Of a stretch of DNA of 64,000 nt, positions 50,745-61,007 are shown piece by piece. The notes under the pieces were generated by a model, which ran no database searches, was not told where the DNA came from, and was given only the letters and a program-made list of their open reading frames with translations. Position numbers and translations under genes: made by a program. How positions within the stretch are numbered: the stretch's first letter is position 1; the number at the start of each line of letters is the position of its first letter. Location of the stretch: positions 992,001-1,056,000 of the forward strand of contig NZ_JAGING010000001.1 in NCBI RefSeq assembly GCF_017875835.1, read 5' to 3'. The DNA is from Psychrobacter sp. PL19 (GTDB lineage Bacteria; Pseudomonadota; Gammaproteobacteria; Pseudomonadales; Moraxellaceae).

Positions 50745-51671
50745 ATGGATGTAGTTATGGAAAGTGTTCAGCTAGTCACCTTAGTAAATTCAGTCGTTAT
50801 TCCCATTTGTCTGTTTTTGATTATGATGGGGATGGGTTTATCCCTTGTCACAAACGATTTTAAACGAGTTGCAAAATATCCTAAAGCAGTGGGTATTGGT
50901 TTAACCAATCAGTTGATCATGTTACCGCTCATTGGCTTTGCACTGGCTAACATCATGCCACTACGACCCGAATATGCGGTAGGTGTCATGTTATTGGTGC
51001 TTTGTCCTGGTGGCACTACATCAAACCTGTTTACCTATTTGGCCAAAGGCGATGTCGCGTTATCAGTAACTATGACTGCGATTGCTAGTGTTATAACTGT
51101 CTTTACTATTCCTATTGTTTTGAGCTTTTCATTGATTTATTTTATGGGCACAGGTAGCGAATTTCAGTTACCTATCGTCAAAACAATGGTCTCCTTAGTA
51201 GTAATTACCATCGTGCCTATTAGTATCGGCATGCTGATTAGACGTTTTGCGCCAAGGGTAGCTGATAGCTCACAAGTACTAGTGTCTAGATTCGGCGTTA
51301 CATTTTTGACCTTCTTGGTTGTTTTTTTGGTCTATGTCCAAAGAGATATCGTCGTTGCTGCCTTTATTGAGACCGGACCGGTATCATTACTCCTAAACGT
51401 CTCAACTATGGCGCTTGGTTATCTTTCAAGTAAGTTGTTCGGCTTAAACTTGGCACAAAGAACCTCAATCACTATGGAAGTAGGCTTACAGAACAGTACG
51501 TTATCGATATTTATGGCATTAACCTTATTGTCCAACTATGACATGTCAATGACCCCAGCTATCTATACTTTAGTGATGTTCTTTACTGCCGGGATCTTAG
51601 TAAAAATATTCAGCGCCAAGCATAAGAAAGCTCAAACAGAGAGTGATACTTTGGCAGCAGGCATGCTCTAA
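50745..51671 (+). CDS. Bile acid:sodium symporter family transporter
   Basis: 308 residues from ATG 50745 (AAAGGT upstream); the frame is open from a GTG at 50697, and ATG 50757 is another candidate. About nine to ten membrane helices. The BASS signatures are MMGMGLSLVTNDFKRV near the N-terminus, LVLCPGGTTSNLFTYLAKGDVALSVTMTAIAS (split here as the CPGGT and AKGDVALS motifs) and a segment EVGLQNSTLSIFMAL. Bacterial members carry diverse organic anions, so the bile acid name does not define a substrate. Confidence 0.88.
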   Translation: MDVVMESVQLVTLVNSVVIPICLFLIMMGMGLSLVTNDFKRVAKYPKAVGIGLTNQLIMLPLIGFALANIMPLRPEYAVGVMLLVLCPGGTTSNLFTYLAKGDVALSVTMTAIASVITVFTIPIVLSFSLIYFMGTGSEFQLPIVKTMVSLVVITIVPISIGMLIRRFAPRVADSSQVLVSRFGVTFLTFLVVFLVYVQRDIVVAAFIETGPVSLLLNVSTMALGYLSSKLFGLNLAQRTSITMEVGLQNSTLSIFMALTLLSNYDMSMTPAIYTLVMFFTAGILVKIFSAKHKKAQTESDTLAAGML

Positions 51672-51791
51672 GTATTGGTTAACCATGACAGTAATCCCAT
51701 AATAAACTTAGCCTCGCAAAGTTTGCTATGGGATATATTTTAATAGTTGCTAGAGCATCTTTTGCATAAATATCTTGAACACTACTTGATG

Positions 51792-51841
51792 ATTACGTGA
51801 GAATCAATTATCAAATGGTTGTTAATCAACTATCACGTAAT
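51792..51841. other. Inverted repeat between convergent transporter genes
   Basis: ATTACGTGA and TCACGTAAT are separated by about 32 bases in the 183-base gap between the symporter and the FNT gene. A stem-loop is possible; no T tract supports a strong terminator. Confidence 0.4.
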
Positions 51842-51854
51842 TAAGAACCACACA

Positions 51855-52985
51855 CTACCGTTGACGTGCATTCATCCGCGCTGTGCTGTCATTCTTACCA
51901 TCCTCGGTTTGCTGTTTAACTTTTTTAATCTCAAACAAAAAAATTCGGTTTTTAAGCACTGCCACAAACACCACCCCGCCAATCGTATTGCCTACTAGTA
52001 CCACCAACAAAAATAACAAATAACTGCCTAAGCTGACGCTATCGCCATACAGTAAGGCAGAAAATACCTCAATATTGCCGACGATACTGTGGTGCAAGCC
52101 CAAAAAGCCAATACTACCGGTAATTAATGACACCAGTACGATACGGCTAATGGTATCGCGTGCTGAGGTCACTAGCCATGCGGCTACGCCCATCATCCAG
52201 CCCGCTAAGATTGAGCTGCCAAAAATGACCCACCATTCATAGCCTAAAACATGCTGCGCATAAGCGTCAACATCTGCAATGCTGAACAACTTCATATTAA
52301 TACCTAAGCCAATCATCAGCGCTGCAAACAGACAGCCACCCACAATATTTCCCGCGATAACGATGCCCCACAAGCGTAGCAGCTTCCATAACGGCTCGAT
52401 TTTATTGAGCACTGGCAAACTTAATAAAGAGGTCTGTTCGGTGAATAATAATGACTGACCAATGACCACGATAATAAAGCCTATTGGATATAACAGGGAG
52501 GACAACACTATCGCATATTGGCTAGGTAACACGTCGCTGAGTAGCGCAAATGCCGTTAAAATAACAAATAAGCTGATACCAATTTCCAGCCCTGCGGTAA
52601 AAGCACTGGTAAATAACGAGCCCAGCGAGCGATTAAAAGTTTCTTTAGCATCCATGAATTGTTCAACCAAAATGCTGGCATAGCTTTTGGGTGCACTAAA
52701 GTTATCATCACTGGCGACTTCTTTGATGGTTTCTTTGTCTTCGTTACTGACCACTTCAGAAAAATCGTCGTCTGCTAAGTTTTTGGTAACGTCGGCCGAG
52801 GACTGATTGTTACTGTCATCAATCTCGTCGTTGTTATTTTCTTCTGCACTGTTATTAACTTCATTTTCGACTGATGATTTTTTCTGTTCCATTTGGTGAT
52901 TTGAACCGTTAGCATTACCGTCAACGATATCTTGATGATTTTTGTGAGTAGCGTCAGAAGTGAGGCTATCTTTATAATTAGACAT
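51855..52985 (-). CDS. Formate/nitrite transporter family protein with acidic N-terminal extension
   Basis: 376 residues. The first about 105 residues are Asn/Asp/Glu/Ser-rich and probably disordered in the cytoplasm. The FNT domain follows (about 110-350): six helices with SLGSLFTSAFTAGLEIGISLF, FIIVVIGQSLLFTEQTSLL, GNIVGGCLFAAL and LHHSIVGNIEVFSALLYGD. The HHSIVG motif resembles YfdC-type members rather than FocA or NirC. These pores pass small monovalent anions; the exact substrate is unclear. Start ATG 52985 is preceded by AGGAGA. Confidence 0.85.
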   Translation of the reverse strand: MSNYKDSLTSDATHKNHQDIVDGNANGSNHQMEQKKSSVENEVNNSAEENNNDEIDDSNNQSSADVTKNLADDDFSEVVSNEDKETIKEVASDDNFSAPKSYASILVEQFMDAKETFNRSLGSLFTSAFTAGLEIGISLFVILTAFALLSDVLPSQYAIVLSSLLYPIGFIIVVIGQSLLFTEQTSLLSLPVLNKIEPLWKLLRLWGIVIAGNIVGGCLFAALMIGLGINMKLFSIADVDAYAQHVLGYEWWVIFGSSILAGWMMGVAAWLVTSARDTISRIVLVSLITGSIGFLGLHHSIVGNIEVFSALLYGDSVSLGSYLLFLLVVLVGNTIGGVVFVAVLKNRIFLFEIKKVKQQTEDGKNDSTARMNARQR

Positions 52986-53307
52986 AATGATCTCCTTATA
53001 TCAGGTGATTAAGGGTCGTTCTAAACGATCTTTGTGCGATAGAGTGAGGAAAAATCATCCGAAGCTAACAAAGTTTGCTTATATAAGATAAAATCATCTC
53101 ATTATCTTTTTTCTACCAGTATATTTCATTAGTATCCTGTTTATTATCTATCGCAAGTATTATTTTTTTAAGCCTGCTTGCGTTGGTAAATTGTATGAGA
53201 TTGGCAGTAGCTATCCAGTTTATGGTCCTGCTATGAAGGACCATTCATACAACCATTTTTTTATAACCATACTATTGTACCAATTCACTTTTTAGTTTGA
53301 GAGCCCT
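52986..53307. other. 322-base divergent region between FNT gene and valS
   Basis: No gene. A T-rich stretch and a short duplication of GGACCATTCATAC-like sequence near 53230 were noted. Both promoters must lie here. Confidence 0.45.
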
Positions 53308-56274
53308 ATGAGTAACCCCCCTAATAGTCAAAACACCAAAACTAACTTAACCACTTCTATCCAAGCTGCTTTAACTCAACTTGAAAATGCCTATAATCCA
53401 AGTCAGGTTGAGGCCGGCATGTATCAAGGCTGGGAAGACAATGGCTATTTTCAGCCGACCTTTGATAAAGAAGAGTCGTTTTCTATCGCGTTGCCACCGC
53501 CGAACGTTACCGGTTCCCTACATATGGGCCATGGCTTCAACAATGCTATCATGGATGCCTTGACTCGCTATCACCGTATGGATGGTGACAATACGCTCTG
53601 GCAGCCGGGTACGGACCATGCGGGTATCGCCACTCAGATGGTGGTTGAGCGTCGTCTGAATGCTGAAGGTATCAAGCGTCATGATTTAGGACGTGACGCC
53701 TTTATCGATAAAGTCTGGGAATGGAAAGAAGAGTCGGGGGATAACATTACCACTCAAATCCGTCGCTTAGGCAGCTCGGTAGATTGGTCACGTGAGCGTT
53801 TTACCATGGATGATGGTCTGTCTAATGCGGTAAAAGAAGTGTTCGTGCGCCTGTTTGATGACGGATTGATTTATCGTGGTAAGCGTCTGGTGAATTGGGA
53901 TCCAAAGTTCCAAACGGCGTTATCAGACCTAGAAGTGGAAAACCATGACGAAAAAGGCAGCTTATGGCATTTTCGCTATCATTTCACCGATAAAGACATT
54001 ACTACCCAAGATGGCAAAAACTATCTAGTGGTGGCAACCACCCGCCCTGAAACCTTATTAGGCGATACAGCAGTTGCGGTCAATCCAAGCGATGAACGTT
54101 ACGCGCATCTAGTGGGCAAAACCATTACCTTGCCAATTACTGGTCGAGTCGTACCTATTGTTGCCGATGATTATGTCGAAAGCGACTTTGGTACCGGTTG
54201 CGTCAAAATCACACCTGCTCATGACTTTAATGACTATGAGCTTGGTCGTCGTCATGATTTACCTTTGATTAATATTCTTGATGCTCATGCCAATATATTG
54301 CCAGCAATGGAAGTCTATCCTGACCTGCAAACTCGCGACCCTGAGCTTGAAACTACCCCAAGTGAATATGCTGGACTGGAGCGCTTTGCGGCACGTAAAG
54401 TGATGGTCGAGCAAGCACAAGAGCAAGGCTGGCTAGAAAATATCGAAGACTATGCGCTCAAAGCACCACGCGGTGACCGTAGTGGGGTTATCGTCGAGCC
54501 ATGGTTGACCGATCAATGGTATGTGGCGGTTGAAAAACTAGCTCAGCCTGCCATTGACGCGGTAGAAAATGGCAGTATCGAGTTTGTCCCTGCGCAATAT
54601 AAAAACATGTATATGGCATGGATGAATGGTTTACAAGACTGGTGCATCAGCCGTCAGCTATGGTGGGGTCATCGTATTCCAGCCTGGTACGACGACGCAG
54701 GCAGCATCTATGTGGCGCGTGATGAAGCTGAAGTACGCAGCAAGTATAACCTAGGCGCTGAGGTCAGCTTACGCCAAGATGACGACGTGCTTGATACTTG
54801 GTTTAGCTCGGGTCTCTGGACGTTTAGTACCTTAGGTTGGGCAGATGAGAATGCGGATGCAAAAGTAATGGAAACCTTCCATCCGACCAGTGTTTTGGTC
54901 ACTGGCTTTGACATTATTTTCTTTTGGGTCGCTCGCATGATCATGATGACCATGCATTTCGTCAAAAATGAAGATGGTACTCCGCAAGTCCCGTTTAAAA
55001 CTGTTTATGTGCATGGCTTAGTACGCGACAGCTTTGGGCAAAAAATGTCTAAGTCTAAAGGTAACGTGCTTGATCCTATCGATATCATCGATGGTATCGA
55101 TCTTGAGGCCTTGGTCACTAAACGTACTAGCAATATGATGAACCCTAAAGACGCGGCCAAAATTGAAAAGCAAACCCGTAAAGAGTTCCCAGAAGGTATT
55201 CCAGCCTTTGGTACTGACGCGCTACGCTTTACCTTTACCTCTTTAGCCAGCACGGGACGCGATATCAACTTTGATCTCAAACGGGTTGAAGGCTATCGTA
55301 ACTTCTGTAACAAGATTTGGAACGCCAGCCGTTTTGTACTGATGAACTGTGTGGATAGTTCTGAAGCAGGGCAAGGCAATGCGCTACCTATCGACCAAAT
55401 GGCCAAACCAGAAGTTTGGGAGTTGCCTGAAAAGTGGATTATCAGCCGTCTGAATTCTACTGTTGCCAATATTCATCAGCATTTTACCCAGTATCGTCTG
55501 GACATGGTCAGCCATGATATCTATGAGTTTATTTGGAATGAATATTGTGATTGGTATGTTGAGCTTGCTAAAGCCAGTCTAAATGATGACTCGGTGACGG
55601 ACGCGCGCAAAGCGCAAATACGCTACGTACTGCTACATGTACTAGAAACTGCTCTACGCTTTACTCATCCAATTATGCCGTATCTGACTGAGAAAATTTG
55701 GCAGACTATCGCGCCACTATTAGATCGTAAAGACACTGACAGCATCGTTATCGCCGCCTATCCGCAAACTGACACTACCCAAATCAGTAAGCAGATTGAA
55801 GCTGATATGGCCTGGCTACAACAATTGATTGCTAGCGTGCGTAATATTCGTGGCGAGATGAAACTGGGCAACGCGGTACGTCTACCAGTTCTACTACAAA
55901 ATATCTCACTAGCTGAAGATGAGCGTTTATCGCGTATCGCCAATCAGTTTAAAGCTCTGGCAAAAGTAGAGAGCTTGACCATTCTAAAAGCAGGCGATGA
56001 AGTGCCTCTATCGTCATCTAGTATGATTGGACAGCTGCGCGTATTAGTACCGATGAAAGGACTGATTGACCCAACTGCTGAGCTAACTCGTTTGGATAAA
56101 GCGTATGAAAAGCTACAAAAGCAAGCCGAAGGTATCTCGCGCAAATTAGGTAACGAAGGCTTTGTCAGTAAAGCACCTGCCGAAGTCGTTGACGCTGAAA
56201 AGGCAAAATTGACTGAGCTAGAAGGGCAATTGGTCGCGATGACGGCGCAGATGGAGCAGCTAAAGAATTTATAG
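53308..56274 (+). CDS. valS: Valine-tRNA ligase
   Basis: A 988-residue class I aminoacyl-tRNA synthetase. The catalytic HIGH motif is HMGH (72-75, in [13 protein letters not shown]), the KMSKS loop is residues 579-583 and the editing CP1 domain (about 220-420) carries [20 protein letters not shown]. The anticodon-binding helical domain and a C-terminal coiled coil (about 920-985) complete it. The N-terminus has about 20 polar residues beyond E. coli ValS. A strong hairpin terminator follows at 56312. Confidence 0.97.
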   Translation: MSNPPNSQNTKTNLTTSIQAALTQLENAYNPSQVEAGMYQGWEDNGYFQPTFDKEESFSIALPPPNVTGSLHMGHGFNNAIMDALTRYHRMDGDNTLWQPGTDHAGIATQMVVERRLNAEGIKRHDLGRDAFIDKVWEWKEESGDNITTQIRRLGSSVDWSRERFTMDDGLSNAVKEVFVRLFDDGLIYRGKRLVNWDPKFQTALSDLEVENHDEKGSLWHFRYHFTDKDITTQDGKNYLVVATTRPETLLGDTAVAVNPSDERYAHLVGKTITLPITGRVVPIVADDYVESDFGTGCVKITPAHDFNDYELGRRHDLPLINILDAHANILPAMEVYPDLQTRDPELETTPSEYAGLERFAARKVMVEQAQEQGWLENIEDYALKAPRGDRSGVIVEPWLTDQWYVAVEKLAQPAIDAVENGSIEFVPAQYKNMYMAWMNGLQDWCISRQLWWGHRIPAWYDDAGSIYVARDEAEVRSKYNLGAEVSLRQDDDVLDTWFSSGLWTFSTLGWADENADAKVMETFHPTSVLVTGFDIIFFWVARMIMMTMHFVKNEDGTPQVPFKTVYVHGLVRDSFGQKMSKSKGNVLDPIDIIDGIDLEALVTKRTSNMMNPKDAAKIEKQTRKEFPEGIPAFGTDALRFTFTSLASTGRDINFDLKRVEGYRNFCNKIWNASRFVLMNCVDSSEAGQGNALPIDQMAKPEVWELPEKWIISRLNSTVANIHQHFTQYRLDMVSHDIYEFIWNEYCDWYVELAKASLNDDSVTDARKAQIRYVLLHVLETALRFTHPIMPYLTEKIWQTIAPLLDRKDTDSIVIAAYPQTDTTQISKQIEADMAWLQQLIASVRNIRGEMKLGNAVRLPVLLQNISLAEDERLSRIANQFKALAKVESLTILKAGDEVPLSSSSMIGQLRVLVPMKGLIDPTAELTRLDKAYEKLQKQAEGISRKLGNEGFVSKAPAEVVDAEKAKLTELEGQLVAMTAQMEQLKNL

Positions 56275-56311
56275 GTTGTACGTAGCTTGCAGGTAGCTAC
56301 TGTCCTTATAA

Positions 56312-56350
56312 AAACATGGCTTATGATGAGCGTTATCATAAGCCATGTTT
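56312..56350. terminator. Hairpin terminator after valS
   Basis: A perfect 16-bp stem AAACATGGCTTATGAT / ATCATAAGCCATGTTT with a 7-base loop. The T run is only TTT then GTT, so it may need help from a factor, but the hairpin is very stable. Confidence 0.75.
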
Positions 56351-56405
56351 GTTAGTGGTAACCCATCAACTATACTTATAAATTTATTAGAGCTGGAATA
56401 CGCTT

Positions 56406-57398
56406 ATGGATAGTGTTTTTTTTAAGCTTGTCATTATCGCTTTACTACTTGCTATCCCTATATTTTTCTTATATCGAAAAACACGACAAGATTCTCCAAA
56501 GTATAGACAACTAAAGACTTATTCTACTATAGCCTTTGCTAGAGAAGAGTATTGTGAGAGTCAATTTAAAAGTACGATGCTGCTGTTATTGACTTGCGGT
56601 AGTCATGAGCAATCCACAAAAAGTAGAAGCTCCTATGATAATACCTATGAGCAATATAGCTTTATTTTTAACAAAGTCACTGAATTACAAGAGCAGGTCA
56701 ACGCTAGCATTGCTAAGTTAGAAGCCAATATCTCTCTTATAATAAAAGAATTAAAAAACAGTAGCCGCTTAGTCAATGATGCTGAAAATATAAAAATATT
56801 AATAGAAGAAATAAAGTCTACCGACAAGATAGATATCGAAGTAGAGAAGATCGATAGTCTTGGTTTTACTAAAATAGAGCGATTGCGGCAGTGGTTGCCA
56901 TCCATATCAATATTTAACGGTGTTATGGCTGGGTTATTAACGATATTAGTCATTTGGTTCTTAATACTAGCCTTGGGCGGTGCGGGTACAACACTCATGA
57001 GCTACGTTATCGTTTTAATCATGTTAATCATACCTTTAGTTATCCTCTCTGCACTACAATCTCGCGTTAATATCAGAAATTTTGGATATCAAGATACGTT
57101 AATCATAGAGAAGATAACATCTATTCTAGATAACTCGCAAAAACTAGAAGACATACTCGCATCTCTTAAAGCTAGCAATCATACATTAGACGTTTACTTC
57201 AATGAGATAGCGACTATCAATCATGAGCTAACTGAGGTTCTATATAAAAATAGTGCCTATGTTAAGGCAGCTAGGAGATCGAAGGCTTTGTTTAAAAAAG
57301 AGGCTTATACGGAGATAGAGCAGCAATTAGTAAAAAGGATAAGTGTGTTGGTATATGATTTAAGAGGAGAGGTGGCGGTTAGTTCGGTACTGGGTTAG
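56406..57398 (+). CDS. Hypothetical membrane protein with coiled coil
   Basis: A 330-residue protein I cannot assign. One N-terminal helix (about 5-22), a charged Lys/Arg-rich segment, a predicted coiled coil (about 85-150, rich in Glu, Lys and Asn), two helices (about 175-196 and 199-220) and a C-terminal helical region with many Lys residues. The Lys/Ile/Asn-rich composition and local GC are lower than in neighbouring genes, which could mean accessory DNA. Transcribed alone after the valS terminator; no partner gene is evident. Confidence 0.65.
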   Translation: MDSVFFKLVIIALLLAIPIFFLYRKTRQDSPKYRQLKTYSTIAFAREEYCESQFKSTMLLLLTCGSHEQSTKSRSSYDNTYEQYSFIFNKVTELQEQVNASIAKLEANISLIIKELKNSSRLVNDAENIKILIEEIKSTDKIDIEVEKIDSLGFTKIERLRQWLPSISIFNGVMAGLLTILVIWFLILALGGAGTTLMSYVIVLIMLIIPLVILSALQSRVNIRNFGYQDTLIIEKITSILDNSQKLEDILASLKASNHTLDVYFNEIATINHELTEVLYKNSAYVKAARRSKALFKKEAYTEIEQQLVKRISVLVYDLRGEVAVSSVLG

Positions 57399-58071
57399 AA
57401 TTTGAAGTATTTCACCAAACATATGTTTTATTAGTAAAGCGACTGTTTAAGTGGTTGGTGTTGAATCAAACAAGTTAATTAAGTTATAAAGGCAATGAAT
57501 TGCGATAACAATATAGATACTCGCTTATGATAAAGCTATACCGTTGATACTTGGCTCAAATCCAACCTAGTAAATTTAAGGTTTGCATACAAAAGCCGTT
57601 CCAGATAGCATTGTGAGCGTTTTTTTTATACCAGTAAACAAAGTATGCTTTCTTAAATATTTCAACTGGCATAGAATGGCCGCTAGTTATCTCATCAACG
57701 AGCCATGCTCACTGTTAAGTTGGGCTAATAGCGACGATACAGTACTGAAAATATTGAATGTCAGAAGTAGAAGTCCAATAGAGGTAGAGATTAATAGCTT
57801 TGTATCAGTTAAACTAAACAAATAACTGTCGCAAATAAGTTGAGCGACATAGTAGTAGCTCGTACAGTAAGCGACAGTGTCACTACAGTAAAAGCGGCCG
57901 GACTAGTAGCTCTGTATTAACGAAAAACTTGGATTAACCAGATAAGTAAGTCCTTATAATCCAGACGTTTGAGTCTACTCAAATTAGAACTCAGGCATTA
58001 AAATTTGTTAATGTATAGAGCAATAATATAGGTAGTATATTCGAGCCGTTCTTTCATCGAATCATGGAGCA
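57399..58071. other. 673-base stretch without a supported gene
   Basis: AT-rich. It includes an 80-codon open frame (57583-57825) starting TTG, whose sequence with Cys, Phe and Trp residues looks like neither a membrane protein nor a known family, and it has no good ribosome site. The stretch may hold a decayed gene, but I see no proof. Confidence 0.45.
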
Positions 58072-58542
58072 ATGATTATCCTAAATCTATACGTTTTTTT
58101 GTGGGTTATTCTTACATCTTCTTTACTTATTATTACGGTAAGTAAGATAAATGCCTATAGGGCCGTGGTTAGAAGAGGGGCTATTGCTAGAAAACCCATA
58201 CCTGGTAGCTTTGATATCGAAAATAGCTTTTATAAAACTGATGCAACTTGGCACGATATTATATTTTTTCAGGGCTCTATATCAGGGTTAATTGCTTTTT
58301 TATTACTGTTAGTTTTTAAGATTAAAGTTTTATTTCCTGTGATGAATACTCTTCTTGGTGTCTTTTTCCAAGTTATATTATTTTCGTTGGCCGTTTATTT
58401 TTTTGGGGTAGCGATTGAAAAGCTTGGTATCACCCTAGGAAAACGTAATATTAACGACAAACAGATGAATGAAAAATATGTTGTGGTCATAATGCTCAGT
58501 TACTTCTTATCGTTTATTGTTTTCGTATTTTCGTTAGTATAA
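58072..58542 (+). CDS. Hypothetical membrane protein
   Basis: A 156-residue protein with four hydrophobic helices (about 5-22, 62-82, 88-112 and 136-155) and little else. GGAG lies only two bases before ATG 58072, so a slightly different start is possible. No family recognised. A Phe/Ile/Leu-rich, AT-rich composition like the gene at 56406 sets both apart from their neighbours. A terminator follows at 58579. Confidence 0.6.
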   Translation: MIILNLYVFLWVILTSSLLIITVSKINAYRAVVRRGAIARKPIPGSFDIENSFYKTDATWHDIIFFQGSISGLIAFLLLLVFKIKVLFPVMNTLLGVFFQVILFSLAVYFFGVAIEKLGITLGKRNINDKQMNEKYVVVIMLSYFLSFIVFVFSLV

Positions 58543-58578
58543 AATATATTTATAACTGCTTTATTCCTGCTATAGAAG

Positions 58579-58611
58579 ACCGCTCTAGGTTGAATGCCAA
58601 GCGGTTTTTTT
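58579..58611 (+). terminator. Terminator after the hypothetical membrane protein
   Basis: Stem ACCGCT / AGCGGT with a 15-base loop and a run of seven T residues. Confidence 0.7.
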
Positions 58612-58845
58612 ACTTAATCAAGCGTATCAAATAGTAGTTTCCCCCTGAGCTGATACACTTGTTGTTCAGTAAATATTAGCTGCTTCGTAAGACATGTCAC
58701 TTACTTAACTACTCAACAATAATACGCTTGTATAGCAAAACGACTCAAATTCAGTATTGCACGGTTTTGTCAACTACTGCATGCTAAGCTACTCATATAG
58801 GTAATAAACATTACCTACCATTTATCACCTTTTGATACCGCAGCC

Positions 58846-59268
58846 ATGACTGAACAAAAACGCACCTTCTATTACCGTCCTAAGACCAACCAATCCAATA
58901 ACCCTACGGTGCGTTGGCTGTTCTTGCTATTAGGCTGGTTATTTTTTGCATTAGGAATAATTGGCGTGCTGCTGCCAGTAATGCCAACCGCGCCATTTGT
59001 ACTACTGGCGGCAGGATGTTGGGCACGCAGTTCACGTCGTTTTCATTTTTGGCTCATTAATCATCGGTCCTTTGGCAAGTTTGTACGTGACTGGGAAGAT
59101 AAGCGTGCTGTGCCTCGTTATGCTAAGTGGCTAGCGACGATTATGATGACTATATCCACCAGTATGCTGTTTTATAAACTGCCAGACGCCACGCTGTGGA
59201 TGGCTTGGGTGGTCGCAGTAATTTGTACTGGAGTAGCAATATTCATGTTCCGACTACCTGACGCATAG
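58846..59268 (+). CDS. YbaN/DUF454 family membrane protein
   Basis: A 140-residue inner-membrane protein with three helices (about 25-45, 47-62 and 100-135). DUF454 signatures are GIIGVLLPVMPTAPFVLLAAGCWARSS (here spanning about 38-63) and the HRSFGKFVRDWEDKRAVPRYAKW segment. E. coli YbaN belongs here; function is unknown. Stands alone before the cold-shock gene. The N-terminal about 20 residues are a polar cytoplasmic extension. Confidence 0.85.
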   Translation: MTEQKRTFYYRPKTNQSNNPTVRWLFLLLGWLFFALGIIGVLLPVMPTAPFVLLAAGCWARSSRRFHFWLINHRSFGKFVRDWEDKRAVPRYAKWLATIMMTISTSMLFYKLPDATLWMAWVVAVICTGVAIFMFRLPDA

Positions 59269-59364
59269 TCAAGAACTCCTTCAATTCTTAGACATCTGAG
59301 AGGCTTAAAAGGGGTGAAAACAGGTGTACATTTGTAACCTATTACCTTAATTGCCAGATAGGGC

Positions 59365-59393
59365 TTGCGCTATTGGTAGAAGCCCCTTATAAT
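59365..59393 (+). promoter_or_regulatory. Sigma-70 promoter of the cold-shock gene
   Basis: TTGCGC, exactly 17 bases, then a perfect TATAAT. Transcription would begin near 59400, giving an untranslated leader of about 140 bases before the ATG at 59543, as found for cold-inducible cspA-type mRNAs. Confidence 0.8.
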
Positions 59394-59542
59394 ACGCACA
59401 AGCTTAAGAGCAGTTCTGCACCAAATCATTACCTCGTAGTATTAGTTATAATCCTTCGTTTTAATATTTATTGTTCAGTAGCTATTTGCAAGCGTTGTCG
59501 GTCATTAGACCATTATTAGATTAAAAAATTAGGATTATGAAT

Positions 59543-59752
59543 ATGTCAGATACTATGAAAGGTACAGTTAAGTGGTTTAACGAAGCTAAAGGCTTTGGTT
59601 TTATCGCTCCAGAAAGCGGTGCTGATGTTTTTGCTCATTACAGCGAAATCACTGGTTCAGGCTTCAAAACTTTAGCTGAAGGCCAAGAAGTTGAGTTCAC
59701 AGTAACTCAAGGTCAAAAAGGCCCACAAGCACATAACATCGTTGCTATCTAA
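59543..59752 (+). CDS. Cold shock protein (CspA family)
   Basis: 69 residues from ATG 59543, which has AGGA eight bases upstream; the ATG at 59537 would sit only two bases after that site. A single cold-shock OB-fold that binds single-stranded RNA/DNA. RNP1 is KGFGFI (16-21), RNP2 is VFAHYS (29-34). Full family length, no signal peptide. The about 140-base leader predicted from the promoter suggests a thermosensing or stability role as in cspA. Strong terminator follows. Confidence 0.95.
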   Translation: MSDTMKGTVKWFNEAKGFGFIAPESGADVFAHYSEITGSGFKTLAEGQEVEFTVTQGQKGPQAHNIVAI

Positions 59753-59806
59753 TTAGCAAAATGTGGTTATCGCTTACTACAACAAGTAAATGACAACTAC
59801 AATATG

Positions 59807-59842
59807 CGAAAAAAAACGAGCCTCCGGGTTCGTTTTTTTTCG
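59807..59842. terminator. Terminator after the cold-shock gene
   Basis: Stem CGAAAAAAAACGAGCC / GGTTCGTTTTTTTTCG (one G-T pair) with a short loop. Long A and T tracts on both sides suit the convergent YeiH-like gene as well. Confidence 0.9.
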
Positions 59843-59921
59843 TCTGCTATTTACGTAGAGTATTGTGCTCGATGGTTAAGTTGATCAAGTAGGTTAGGTC
59901 CATAAGTAGAATAGAAAATTT

Positions 59922-61007
59922 TTAAATAAAGCCAATACCGACGTTAATCAGACCACCACCAATAATTAACCAGCCAAACATGATCGCGCCTAATAGTAGC
60001 GGTTTAACCCCCGCTTGTTTGATAGCGCTTAGATGAGTGGTTAAGCCTAAGGCAAACATGGCCATGGTCAAAAGTAGATCATCCAACATCACCATAGTGC
60101 GCTCTAAGCTTACAGATATATTTAGCCAGGTATGTAACAGTACGATCAGGATAAATATAAAGGCAAACCAAGGTATCTTGACTTGTTTGGCGCGGGCCAT
60201 AAATGACAGTTTTTTGCCGCCTTTAGTATCGCCACTAGGGGTTAGCGCAAACGATAGAATAAGTAAGAACGGTGCGAGCATCATGACCCGAATCATTTTG
60301 GTGACTACCGCGGTATCACCAACTTCAGGGCTGATCGCGTTACCCGCGACGACGACTTGGGCGACTTCATGAATGGTTGAGCCGGTATAGACCCCATAGT
60401 CTTGAGCACTGAGCCAGGGCTGCAACCAGCCTAGACTGTATAAGAATGGATAGAGCAGCATAGCGATAGTACCGAATACTACGACGGTTGCTACTGCGAT
60501 GGTTACTTTGTGGGCTTCTGCCTTGACGACCGGTTCTGCGGCAATGACCGCTGCTGCCCCGCAAATACTAGCGCCTGAGCCAATTAATAGCGTGGTTTTC
60601 TTATCGATTTTTAGCCATCTAGTGCCCAGCCAATAGGTTAATAAAAACGTCGAAGTTAACACCAGTGCATCACTCATCACCGCTGGCATGCCAACACTAG
60701 CGACTTGGGTAAAGGTCAGCTTAAAACCGTAAAACATGATGGCAAGCCGTAAAATCTCCCCTTTTGCAAAGCAAACCCCGTCATTTAAACGTTCAGCGAC
60801 CTTAGGATAGATAGTATTGCCCAGTACCATGCCAATCAAAATGGCTAAGGTTAATGAAGATAGCCCAACGATGCGGCCATTTGTCCAGGTATCTAAGCTA
60901 GTATTTAGCCACAAACAAAACAAGCTGCCGAGCAATACGACAATAAGCCCTGCAAGATGCTGACCTCGTGGAAAATAACTGGCAACTGATTGGGTAAAAG
61001 CGTTCAT
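59922..61007 (-). CDS. YeiH/UPF0324 family membrane protein
   Basis: 361 residues from ATG 61007 (AGGA nine bases upstream); the frame continues upstream to 61106, but the added residues have no membrane or signal features. About ten helices. UPF0324 features are LILGMVLGNTIYPKV-like start, LRLAIMFYGFKLTFTQV, LLIGSGASICGAAAVIA and HEVAQVVVAGNAI. The family is annotated as putative sulfate or sulfonate exporter. It is divergent from a LysR regulator, the same pair as yeiH/yeiE in E. coli. Confidence 0.9.
   Translation of the reverse strand: MNAFTQSVASYFPRGQHLAGLIVVLLGSLFCLWLNTSLDTWTNGRIVGLSSLTLAILIGMVLGNTIYPKVAERLNDGVCFAKGEILRLAIMFYGFKLTFTQVASVGMPAVMSDALVLTSTFLLTYWLGTRWLKIDKKTTLLIGSGASICGAAAVIAAEPVVKAEAHKVTIAVATVVVFGTIAMLLYPFLYSLGWLQPWLSAQDYGVYTGSTIHEVAQVVVAGNAISPEVGDTAVVTKMIRVMMLAPFLLILSFALTPSGDTKGGKKLSFMARAKQVKIPWFAFIFILIVLLHTWLNISVSLERTMVMLDDLLLTMAMFALGLTTHLSAIKQAGVKPLLLGAIMFGWLIIGGGLINVGIGFI

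Noticed and set aside
57583-57825. 80-codon open frame in the gap after the coiled-coil protein
   Set aside because: TTG start without ribosome site, no recognised family; kept only as a possible relic.
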